Assembly (NCBI RefSeq): GCF_004337985.1
Contig: NC_043742.1
Location: 2,838,176-2,902,175 of the forward strand
DNA length: 64,000 nucleotides
Direction of reading: 5' to 3'
Source: Pyricularia pennisetigena
Taxonomy: Eukaryota > Ascomycota > Sordariomycetes > Magnaporthales > Pyriculariaceae
The position numbers and the translations under genes were made by a program. This document shows, piece by piece, positions 11,301-21,958 of the stretch. Under the pieces are notes generated by a model. The model was not told the DNA's origin and searched no databases. It saw nothing but the letters and a program-made list of their open reading frames with translations. The first letter of the stretch is position 1. The number at the start of each line of letters is the position of its first letter.

Positions 11301-14300
11301 CTGCCTGTTGTCAGCTTCGGCTCCCCGCAAGCGCCCCTGTACCTCGCGTTTGGCGTGACCCAATCCAGGCCGGTTTTAGCGCTCCTCCCACTAAACGCGT
11401 CGGTCGTACGGGTCCCTGCCCACCACACGCTCCCAATCGATGAGGGCGGCAACAAAACCGCCAAAGAGCTTGTCAAAGTCCTTGCAGATCCTGAAGAAGG
11501 GAATTCATCAATTCATGCATATTCTATCCTCGCATCTATCGGCATCGCGCTGCTGGCAGCTGCCTGGCTACGCCTGGTTCCGCGCGGCCATGTCTTTTGG
11601 ATGCACGGCGAATTCCCTGCCGCTGTCGTCCAAATATTTGAACGCCAGGCCGCTCTCAAGGGCGTTCGCATTTTCTACACTTCAACTTCATCGCTGAATC
11701 CTTCCCTTTGCTGTGGCGTAAAGCAGCTGCATCCAAACATACCGGCGAGGGTGATCCGCGATGCGCTGCCTGGGCGGGTCAGTGCTGTAGTCACGGCGGG
11801 CCACCCTGACAAAGGGCCTGGAAAACTACCACCCAGCTACCGCTCAGCCGTCAATGTCGACAAGGTCGTCTGCGGTCCAATTTTCAGCCCCCCTGGACTG
11901 TCCGAGTGGGAATACTATCAGGGCGTTACGACTCAACATCTCTCTGATGCCCTCGCTTTAGCATCCGCCGTACAACACGGTGCCAGTGGGACGGCCGACG
12001 ATGCCATGTCCGCTGTTACCAGAAGGCACACTCTCGATGATGTTGAGCAATTGGTTGTTGGCCGGTCGATCTTGATTCCAGTGCTGGACTGGCAAGTGAA
12101 TAGAGCGCCAAGGTAAGCTGCTTTTTGTTTTCCTGCTTCCTTGTATACTCCTGCGTTTGCGTTTGCCTGTCCTATTGGCCGACCCCTCCCCTATCCAAGG
12201 ACATTCTTTCTTTTCTACAACTACAGTAGGGCCAGAATAAACTATGACGAGTTCGCTGACTTGATCCCGCCTTACCCGACCAAACAGGGAGCAATCACAG
12301 GAGTATGCCACACTCGCCTGCCGTGTCCAGCCCTTGGTTGAGAGCGACCTGTTCCGTCCCGACCGAACCTACCTCCTGGTCGGACTCACAGGGGAGGTCG
12401 GCCTCACTCTAGCCAGCTGGATGATACGTCAGGGCGGCGCGAAATACCTCGTGCTTACGAGCCGTAACCCCCACGTCGGTGACGACTTTGTCCGGGATAT
12501 GGCCGACAAGTACGAGGCCAAAGTAGTTGTGCGCACTATGGACGTTGGCGACTTTACCAGCGTTCAGCAGACAATCAACTACATCAGGGATAGCGAATTC
12601 ATGCCATCCCTCGCCGGCGTCTTCAACGGTGCCATGGTGCTTGATGACGGTCTTTTCAGCAGCCTTAGCGCCAAACAGGTAGCCGCGGCGCTCAGGCCCA
12701 AGGCAGATGGCAGTCTAAACCTCGAGCGGGCCGTCGCGCAGCTCGAGAGAGAAAGCGGCCCCCTCGACTTTTTCATCATGACCGGCTCTACCGGCAGCGT
12801 TATTGGTACCCCGGGCCAGTCCAACTACCACATGGCAAACCTCTTCATGGCATCCCTTGCTGCAGACCGCAGACGCAGGGGTCTGGCTGGCTCCGTCCTC
12901 GACATCGGGCTCATCTCGGAACTGGGCTATGCGGCGCGCCAGGCCGCATCTGTCCACCGAAACCTGCGCAGCATGAAGATAGTCGCCCTGTCAGAGGAGG
13001 ACATCCACGTCATGTTTGCAGAGGCGATCGTCGCCGGCCGCGCCAGTCAGGAGGCTTTCGGCGGCGATACGGAGATTATCACTGGTCTAAAAGTAATCCG
13101 CAACGAGGCTGACCGGCCGTTCTGGGCAGACGAGCCGCGCTTCTCCTTCTTGGTCAAAGACAAGGCAAGCACAGCTATCGTGGGTCATGGTGCGTCTCCT
13201 GCTGCTGCTGGCAATAGCGAACTGTCATTGGATTCTTCGCCGCTCGACGACCTCCGTGCCGCACTGGCAACCGCCTCGGCAGCCACCGAGGAGGCGACAC
13301 TGGTCGCCAAGATCAAGGCGGCACTGGCCCAGAGGCTCGAGGGTCTGTTGCAGCTTCAATCCGGCTCCGTCAACATGGAGGCGTCACTGGTCAGTCTCGG
13401 CATCGATTCGTTGCTCGCCATGGAGGTCGGCTCGTGGCTGCGCAACACCGTCGGGGCAGAGATCTCGGTAGTGCAGATTCTTGGGGGCGCGACCGGTGAA
13501 TCCATCTGCTCGTCCTCTGCGACCAGCGTGCTGTCAAAGATCCGAACCTCCGGAGGGAGGGCCAACACGCCCAACGGAGCACCTGCTACTGTCGCAGGTG
13601 AGCAAGACGAGGCTGCTGCCCCCGTGAATCCGACGCCTCGATGCTACCAAGAAACGTCGGTCCTGGAAAATTCCTCGCCTTCAGACTCATCCACGCCAAA
13701 GACAAAAAGTACAGACCTTGAAAACTCACCCTTGGCTCTGACGCCCTTGACAAATTCGCCCGGGACACAATCGCCTCAAACTCTAGACTCGGAGACTGAC
13801 GATCTTGTTGTTGATCTCGAGAATGGCAAGGAAAAGACGCCTTCACGGCGACTCTATACTGTCCAACGGGCCGTTCGTATGTCGTTCGGCCAGGAACGCT
13901 TGTGGTTCATGCACCAGTTTCTCGAGGACGCGACGACATACAACGAGACGGCCATGTACGAGATTCATGGGCCTCTAGACCCCAAAAGGCTGCAGAGGGC
14001 GTTTGAAAAGATCACCAGACGCCACGAGATCCTCAGGACCTCCTTCTACACGGATCCTGATACAGATCTGCCGATGCAGGCCGTGAGGACCGTTTCGGCC
14101 TGCTTTTTCCGCTTCGTAGACGCCAAGGGAGGCTTTGACGAACAAGCTGCGGTTCTAGACTGCGAGTTCAAAGCCGTCAAGGAGCGTCACTGGGACCTTG
14201 AAGGCGGGGTCTGCACCGGCGTCACGCTGATCTCGCTGGCTCACGACCGACACGGCTTCATCATCGGCAGCCACCATATCGTGATGGATGGTATGACCTG

Positions 14301-17244
14301 GATCATACTTTTGCGCGACCTGTTCCGGGAATACGAACTTGATCGAGGTCAGGCATCGGCACTGTCTCACCCACCCCTTCAGTACGCCGACTTTGCAGTT
14401 CGCCAACGCCATCTTGTCGACAAGGGGCACTATGCCGACGACATTCGGTTTTGGGCCCAGGAACTAGGCAACAGAGACGGCACCCCTATACCACTATTCC
14501 CCATGGCTCGAGCCTCGACCCGAAAGCCCACCAACAGCTACGCGAGCGTCATTGCCGAGCGCATGCTCGCGGGCGCGCTCGTCTCTCGCGTCCGGCAAAC
14601 GAGCAGCTCGCTGAACATAACCCCATTCCATTTTCACCTGGGCGTTTTGGCAACGCTCGTCAGCCGCCTCTCGCGCATGGATGAGGTTTGCATTGGCATC
14701 TGCGACTCTGGGCGCGGCACGGGCAGCAGCGAGGGCGAGCCCGACTTTTCCGGCACTGCAGGTTTCTTCATCAACTTTGCACCTCTGGTCCTGTCCGTTT
14801 CTCCCAGCGGCGATCGGAGCCAAGACACATTCTCTGCCCTTTGCAAGCGCGCCTCCGCCAAGGCAATCGCGGCCCTTTCGCATGCCGGCGTCCCATTCGA
14901 CGCGCTGATAGACCAGCTCAAAGTCCCGCGCACCTCACGGCACAGCCCTGTCTTCCAAGTCGTCATCAACTACCGCCTAGGCGCGCTATCTCATGGTGAC
15001 GTTGGCGGGTGCCAGGTGAAGTATGTCCGGTCGCACGGCAGCAGGAACCCGTACGATCTGTGCGTCAACATCAGCGAATCTCCCCACGGCGATTCGTTGG
15101 TCGAAGTGGTCATGCAGGAGTCGCTCTACTCAACCGACGCCGCCAAGGCTGTCCTCGAGTCCTACTGTCGGCTGCTTGAGGCGGCCAGCCGGGACCCGCA
15201 CATGGCCGTCGACAATTTTGAAATTTTTGACAACTCGCCCGCCCTCACATCCACCCTTTCTGCTCCACCACCAAACCTTACCGAACCTCCAGCCTGGGCA
15301 CCGACAATTTCCCGACAAATAGACAAGGCAGCGGTCGAGCATCGCGACGCACCCGCGATAACGGATGGAGACCAGACTTTGACGTACTACGAACTGATGC
15401 GGAAGGTGGACAGCATCTGCGAATTACTTTTGAAAACAAAGACTGCTTCGGAAGATGGAGACTTTGTCTGTGTGTTACTCTTTGAGCCTTCGGCAGATTA
15501 CGTCGCCGCGCTTCTTGCCGTCCTCAGAGTGGCCGGGGTTTGCGTGCCCATCGACCCAAGAAACCACAGGGAGAGAATGGCTGTCATGGTGGGCGACTGC
15601 AAACCTAGCGTCATCCTCCATCACAGCAGTACAGCTGAGATGGCATCCTGGCTGTTGACCAGATCCTCCGACCCTAAGCTCCAAGGTGTGGATACATCTT
15701 CAGTGGTCTCTTGGTCGCGAGCAGAAGTTGCCAACACTTCAAAAGCCCATGCGCCCGCCATGATCATATACACCAGCGGTACGACAGGGACGCCCAAGGG
15801 CGCTGTGCTGACGCAAGGAAACTACGTTGCCATCACTGCCTCCATCTCGCATGCCCTTGGCCTACGCCCCGGCGGCGAGTCGGTCCTGCAGCAGAGTTCC
15901 CAAGGGTTCGACAATTCTCTTGTTCAGATCTTCTCCTGCCTTGGCACGGGCAGCCGGCTGGTGATTGCCTCTCGCGCCCAAAGAGCCGACCCGGCCGCGC
16001 TCGCTCTCCTCATGAAGGCGGAAAAGGTCACCGTCATGACGGGCACGCAGACCGAGTTCATGCAGCTTTTCCAGGTCAGAGACGACGCTCCCGATGCCGC
16101 CGATGGCGATGACGACGGCGCGCACGAGAGGTTGGACTGGTGTCGACATTTGCAGACCGCGGTGGTCGGCGGCGAGCCCTTCACGCCGCAGATAGCCGCC
16201 AAGTTCAGAGATTTGGAAGATGCAGGGGGCAAGCTTCGCGTCTTTAACATGTACGGCCCCACCGAGACCTGCATGATCAGCAACATTGGCCGCCTCGAGT
16301 TTGGCGGCAGGCAAGACGACGAGAAAGGCGGCTTGTTCCCTGCCGGTCCCGCCTTTCCCAACGTCCGTGTCTACGTCCTCGACGAGGCGGCCAGGCCCGT
16401 CCCCCCTGGCTGTTCGGGAGAGATTTACATCGCCGGGGACGGTGTTGGCCTCGGATACCTGGCTCGACCTGACCTGACCCAGACAGCCTTTGTAGCTGAT
16501 ACCTTTGGTCCCGGCAACACGAAAATGTACCGCACCGGAGACTCGGGCTTCTTGCGCCCGGGAGACGGCTCGCTGGTCGTCCTCGGTCGGATCAAGGACG
16601 ACTCACAGGTGAAGATTCGAGGCTTCCGCATTGAGCTCGACGAAATCTCGTCGGTCATAGTCAAGTCCGCCGCAGGCAGGGTTTCCCACGCCGTCACCAC
16701 CGTTCGCGGGGCCGGCGAGGAGAAGACCCTCGTCTCTTTTGCCGTCGGCGCGGGAAGCAAGCAGGAATCCGCAGCGGCCGATGCTGCCTTCCTCGCAGCT
16801 TTGAGATCGTCTCTGCCCCTGCCCGGGTACATGTGTCCTGCCGCCATCCTGCCCCTGGAGAAACTCCCAACCACGACGAGCGGGAAGCTTGACCGTGCTG
16901 CCCTGGACCAGATCCAACTTCCAGTCGCGGTCCCCACCGGAGCCACCGGCGACAGTCCCGAGTCCCAGCTGTCGGACACGGAGCAGGAGCTGCTGTCGGT
17001 CTGGATGGACGTCCTGCCAAGCTCTGTCGGTCAGGATGCGACATGCGCTGGTTGCACCCCAGACACCGACTTCTTCTGCCTCGGCGGCAACTCTACCACG
17101 CTCGTGACCCTCCGCAACGCCATCCGGCGGCGCTGGCGCGTGGCGGTCCCACTGCTCAAACTGTTTGAGGCCACCACACTACGCTCCATGACGGCCCTCC
17201 TCGAAGAATCGAAGCTTCATCAGGCCGAGAGTACCAGCAATTAA
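5317..17244 (+). CDS. PKS-NRPS hybrid synthetase ending after the T domain
   Basis: Three exons (5317-6275, 6395-12112, 12288-17244) give 3,877 residues. The ATG at 5317 lies in an ACCATGA context directly before the KS start IEPIAVIG. Domains and key residues are: KS with Cys182, His321 (HGTGT, restored by the first splice) and His372; AT with GHSSGE, Ser665; DH with His1017 (HSFQGAALFP) and Asp1210; C-methyltransferase with LELGAGTG near 1487; a degenerate ER segment without a clear NADPH site; KR with VGLTGEVG near 2257 and Tyr2406 in YHMAN; ACP with GIDSL, Ser2600; condensation domain with HHIVMDG, 2888-2894; adenylation with YTSGTTGTPKG from 3387, FDNS at 3433, YGPTE and YRTGD; a T domain with GGNS, Ser3828. 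It should build a methylated reduced polyketide and couple it to an amino acid. The chain ends 49 residues after Ser3828: no reductase or Dieckmann cyclase domain follows. The amino acid specificity is not predicted. Confidence 0.95.
6276..6394 (+). other. Intron 1 of the PKS-NRPS, splitting the KS active site
   Basis: GTAAGT donor at 6276, branch-like GCTAAC at 6370 and AG at 6393-6394. Splicing joins FEA to HGTGTQAGDPVEA, which restores the catalytic KS histidine motif. An earlier CAG near 6333 leaves the frame wrong. Confidence 0.9.
12113..12287 (+). other. Intron 2 of the PKS-NRPS, just before the KR domain
   Basis: GTAAGC donor at 12113 and an AACAG acceptor at 12286-12287, 175 bp. Joining gives NRAPR followed by EQSQEYATLACRVQPLVE and then the KR nucleotide-binding motif, in frame. 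Confidence 0.8.
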
Positions 17245-18762
17245 CTTTTTTTTTGGAGCGGCAAGACTAAATTTTTCCGGGTACCCGAGCCAGGATCTCG
17301 GAAAAGATACCGGGATCACTCAGGAATTCTGTGGCTTCCGGGCAGAAACCTGGCAAGATTTTTCTTTGCTACGGGGTTTGCAATACTAAGTCGGCTTCCA
17401 AATAAGCGAAAGGTTGGGTTGAGATTGCCGGGGCAAGGGATGCTGAGGTCGTAACATCTTGATCCTTGCAAAAAGGCCACCACAATCACGGTGCACAAAG
17501 GCCGCCGGGCGCATATCACTCTGGGCCTTACGAATGTCCAGCAGCGAGCCTCCGGCCCCGTGGTCAACGCCGTAACTCGTTGCGGGTCGGGAAGATGTCT
17601 CGCTCAAGAGCCACGGCTCTTGAGCAGCAGAACGTGGATATCATCAGGGAATCAAAGATGCCAAGTGTGTAAGCAAACCTGCAAGTTCTGTAATCCGCAG
17701 ACCCTAGCGGGTGCACGTGCGATCCGAACGCCCAACTCTTCAGGCACCCGTACATCCACGTGGTCCATTTTCTCTTCAACCGAATAGATTGCATTTGCTT
17801 CCTTTTGTATGTAGAGAGATAGACAGAAGAGAACCAATTAGATATAGCAATCCCCACTACTTGATTGCCTCACACCTGACTCCTACGCCTAGACGAGGTC
17901 TATGAAACAGGAGATGATGCTTTTAGTAAAAGGGGAGGGTTGTTGAGAAATGGGTTGCACGGTGTTACTAATGTGTTTATATTCTAATTTTACTAACGGG
18001 AGACTCAATATAGGTCCAGTTTTTTTACGGCGATTTCTGTTTTCCTTGTTCCTTGCTTTTTTTCCATTTTTTTCAATGTCTTGATCTTTCCAAGGTTATG
18101 GTGAATCGATGAGTCTAGATTGTTGGACCAGGGCAGGCGATATTCATTTCAGTATCTTAATATCGTTTGCTCCGGTCTCTTTCTGGGGTTACCTGAGAAT
18201 GGCGGAATTAAATGCAGTTCGTGATTTGTAGTTTTTCCAACAAAAAGCTTTATGTTTGAGACATCGCCGGCCATTTCCTCTTTTTTACTATGGGCAGTGA
18301 CAGAGGTTTGCCATCAAACGCAAAGCACGGCTGGGTACAAATCACATTCCCAGCTTGATCCCCTCAAAACGGAGTTAGACTTCAATGCAATTAATCTATC
18401 CAATCCAGAAAACAACCACTTGCAGTGACTAGGAGCCCGAATCCCTACCTCGAGTGAGGCTGTGCACGTCTACGGATATGCCCAAGCTACTTGTACTGAA
18501 GCATGCTTGTTGCGATGACTAATTTGAAGTCCGACCTACGGAAGCAAACTAAATTTTCATTGAAGTTCTTTCTCCCGCGTTGAGCTATTTTTGTCTACTC
18601 GGTATATATGAGCCGGCTTTGGTTTCGCTTGGAATCATAGGAGTTGAGGTACCACGCTTCTGGTCTAAGAGTCAAGCTTGGGTTTCAGATTTCCTGGCAA
18701 GGCCGCAAAATTCACTTGATATTCGCAAATCATCTCAATCAAACCTCAAAGCCTTACCAACC
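17245..18762. other. Intergenic region at the GC to AT transition
   Basis: About 1.5 kb downstream of the PKS-NRPS. GC content falls across it. I looked for remnants of a thioester-reductase or other release domain in all frames and saw none. The short open frames (up to about 100 codons) resemble nothing known. The last part must carry the promoter of the small secreted protein gene. Confidence 0.6.
18603..18609 (+). promoter_or_regulatory. Possible TATA box of the secreted protein gene
   Basis: TATATAT about 155 bp before the ATG at 18763, at a plausible distance for a fungal core promoter. It is supported by position only. Confidence 0.35.
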
Positions 18763-19155
18763 ATGCAATTCGGAACCACCTTTGCCTCAGTCACCATTGC
18801 CGGCATGGTGTTCCCGATGCTCACAGCAGGTGCCTTTTCACCCAGGTACACAAAAAGCATAACACAAAACGAAAGACACATCATCGGTTGCTTAGTAAGG
18901 TTCTATCGGAAAAACGGAGACGGGAAGGACTACATTGAGGCAAAAGAAATTGAGGCCCCTGGCTGGGCAGGATTTAAATACGGGGATAAAAAGATTGCCA
19001 TAGAAGTTACCCTTGGTTATTATTGCGGCAATGACAGGTTTAGGAGTGTTCTTGGCCCCGGGTTCGGCTTACATGTTAATCGCATATTCCCATCCCCAAA
19101 CCCGCAACTCACGGCAATATCAGACTGGGAGCTTGATATTCCAAGCACCAGTTAA
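18763..19155 (+). CDS. Small secreted protein, candidate MAX-like effector
   Basis: A single-exon frame of 130 codons. The open frame extends upstream without an ATG, so the ATG at 18763 (ACCATGC context) is the natural start and puts a signal peptide first: MQFGTTFASVTIAGMVFPML with likely cleavage after TAGA near residue 24. The mature part of about 105 residues has exactly two cysteines, Cys43 (HIIGCLVRFY) and Cys88 (GYYCGND), 45 residues apart, with alternating hydrophobic stretches between them that could form beta strands. This size, export signal and cysteine spacing are the known layout of MAX effectors, which share a fold but little sequence. I do not recognise a named effector. The gene stands alone between a metabolite cluster and a RIP-affected transposon block, a typical place for effectors. 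A non-effector secreted protein remains possible. Confidence 0.7.
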   Translation: MQFGTTFASVTIAGMVFPMLTAGAFSPRYTKSITQNERHIIGCLVRFYRKNGDGKDYIEAKEIEAPGWAGFKYGDKKIAIEVTLGYYCGNDRFRSVLGPGFGLHVNRIFPSPNPQLTAISDWELDIPSTS

Positions 19156-19507
19156 TTTCTTTTTGTCTTTTTTTTTTCTTTTTTTTTATTGAAATGTTCT
19201 ATTTATGGGGGTTTGTTTATAGTTTTGAAATGGCGATTGGGTACCGTACTCAAAACGTGTAGTTAATTGATAGTTGCTGGCTATTAAGCCTTGAGAAAAC
19301 CTTTCCCCAAATGCTTAAACTCCTGAACATGACATCTTTACTGAAGTGGCTGGACAGCGCCCTAGCCATGTTCTCACCAGGCCAGTTTTCTGCAACGATC
19401 GTTATTATCTATTCGGCCGTCAGCAGATTGTCAAAACTTAAAAGTAAACCGCAAACGAACAAAAAAAGATAGTGCAGGCATTGAATTTGTATTTCCAAAA
19501 ATTATTC
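19156..19507. other. 3' region of the secreted protein gene
   Basis: T-rich just after the stop, then moderately AT-rich unique-looking sequence up to the first transposon end at 19508. No gene is seen. Confidence 0.5.
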
Positions 19508-20058
19508 TGTCAACAATATGGGTTAATAACAGGGGTTTAGGCATTAGCCTAGGTGCGGCGTGGTGCTAGTTGCGCTATAAAGACCTGTAATTACAGGGCT
19601 TAAATACACTAAATTGGGTCACTAATTCTGGGATTAATAGCTTAAATTCATTAATGGGGGAGACTTTGCTTTATTTCCCTTACATACTCTCCGACATCGC
19701 AATGGGAGTCCGCACCCCTGAAAGCGCTCCGGCGCCGCATACGATTTTCCGAAAAATTATTTTATATGGGTTTTGGAAAAAACACCTTTATCGCCATATA
19801 AATTATTTTTGGGTTCGCATTAATTTGCTAATTTGGTGAAAATGTTAACCCGATATAGGGTAGCTAATTTGTCGCTGCAGGGTGGGTGTTGAACCCGGTA
19901 CAGGGTAAACCCCATTGGTTAACATTTGAAATCGCAATTCCTATAATAAAAAAATATAACGGATAATCCGATAACCCCGACAGTGCTATTTCGGCATTAT
20001 TTATTATAGTTTATATATAAATGAAAATGGATTTATTACATGTTAAATAACGCATGTA
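19508..20058 (+). repeat. LTR-like sequence, inverted relative to its partner at 41335-41889
   Basis: It starts TGTCAACAATATGGG and matches the reverse complement of 41335-41889 over about 550 bp, with RIP-like transitions. The partner sits where the 5' LTR of the minus-strand Copia element should be. This copy should read in the same direction as its partner but reads in the opposite one. No matching target duplication is visible on the outside. Confidence 0.75.
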
Positions 20059-20639
20059 TTAAATACCCCTTTTTTTGCTATTGCTCACATAAAGTCGGAA
20101 AAGAAAAATATATGAAAATAAAATTTTGAAAAGGAAAATCCCCTTTATATCCTAACCCGACTCGAATTCCCGATATAAATTCCCTTGGAGAATTGAACCC
20201 TTTATACCGACCCCTAACCCCCGGATTGGACGAACCCCCGAATTGGAAAAAACCCCCAAATTTATAATAACCCCCGGATTCAAACCCCCGGTTTGCATAA
20301 TATTAACCTACGGAATCAATTACCAAACCATATAGCTAATTTAGCTGTTTATAGGCAATAGTCTAAATTAGGTATATTATATAGGGTATTTTGAATGCGT
20401 AAATCGCCCAAAACGCGAGTTATTTAATCTCGGATTTAACTTTGGGTATAAGGTCGGTATAAATTATTTATGAATCAACCTGTACGGGGTAAAATCGGGT
20501 AATACGGTCGGTACTAGGCTTACAAAAATCCAGTTTTGCAAATAAATGAAGTGTAATAGGTTATAGGTAGCTAACGAACTAATTAAAATGCTTTCAAATT
20601 TAATAGGTAAAAACTAAATTTATAAAGGTTTAAACTTAT

Positions 20640-21955
20640 AAATTTTAAAAAAACTTTGTAAATTGGAAGCGTTAGGGGCTTTATTAGGCCATAAACGGGT
20701 ATTTGTTTAGATTCCAGGTACTTCAAGGTCACTAATCCTTTTATAATTAATCCCCGTACATAGTGAAATCTTAATAACGTATGTTTAATACGTTGGTGGT
20801 ACGTAGGGTTATATGCGTTAGTTATAAAACCTGTATTATTTCCAAATATTGTAATAGGGCCTTTTATAGGTAATCCAATTTTTATAAATAGGTTTTAAAA
20901 CCATTATAATTTACGCAGGGCTTCCGCTAAAACATCGGCTTCGGCTTTTAGAGTGTTTAAAACTATAATATTAGCCTTTTTGCACTTCCACGCTATAGGG
21001 CCCCCAAATAGGGTATACTAATATCCGTGAATGGATTCTTTGCATTTTCCCTAGCCCCGGCGAAATTGCTATCACTGAAACCCAGGAATTTAAAGCCTTT
21101 AAAACCCCCCATTAAGGAATTGGATGGTAATTCGGCTTTAAAAACTCAATTTCCGTAATAAATAAATCAGGATTTAATACCCGCTAAATAACGTAATAGG
21201 TCTTTAGTTGCCGTTAAATGGACTATAATAACTTTTGGTAAAAAACGTAAAAAAAATTAAACCGCAATACCGATGTCCGGGCGCGTTAATAGGATTAAAT
21301 ACATAAAGGTGCCGATAATACCCTATAATATTTTAACTTCCAACGCATTTACGGGATTACCCCCGCTATATTTTAGCACACCCGGTTATAAGGGAATAAA
21401 GATAGGTTTGCAATTGGCAAATCCAAACGTTGCTAATGCTTTTTTTATATACTAATTTTAATGGAACCAAAATAAACGTTTAGGTTTATCCTTTATAATT
21501 TGAACGCCTAAAAAATAGGCTGCAGGGCCCCTGTTTCCAACGCCTATACCTTATTAAAACAGATTTTTAAATCCTGAATATATTATAATTTAGGACCCAT
21601 TAGCTGGTAGTCGTTTACAAAGGTAACGATAAAATGTTCGGATTTAACGTTATAAAAGACAGCGGGATTAGAGATTAGCGGTTTAAAACCTTTGTTTAAA
21701 AAGTAGGGTTTTTAGCTTGTTTTGCCGTTCTTTTGGCCCTGTTTCAAACCGTATAGCGCCTTTTCCAACTTTATAACCTGCAATCTTTTCGGATTACAAC
21801 CCATTTCCACTAAAATGCTAACGATAATAAGGTTATAAGATTTAGCTTATTCGTTAAAACCGTTTGGAAATTGCAAATATATATTTACATCGGTAAGGTC
21901 ACCATTTAAAAACGCACCGATAAAATCGATTTGTTTTATCTTCTAATTTTGTGCA
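20640..21955 (-). pseudogene. Copia reverse transcriptase and RNase H remnant
   Basis: Reading right to left with stops and frameshifts, one sees QIDF-GAFLNGDL and LQFPNGF (RT), a FVND version of the YVDD site near 21615, RYLAGT-like sequence, GFSDSNFAGARENAKN (RNase H) near 21070 and a final YHFVR-like HYVRGLI with LIKPLT near 20700. These are the standard landmarks of Ty1/Copia pol. It is non-functional. Confidence 0.8.
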
Positions 21956-21958
21956 TTA

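Noticed and set aside
12120..12290. A frameshift splitting the PKS-NRPS before the KR domain
   Set aside because: A 175-bp intron with proper donor and acceptor restores the frame.
20190..20300. C-rich aacccccgg repeats as telomere-like sequence
   Set aside because: The units are irregular and lie inside a degraded Copia element; they do not match the fungal TTAGGG repeat.
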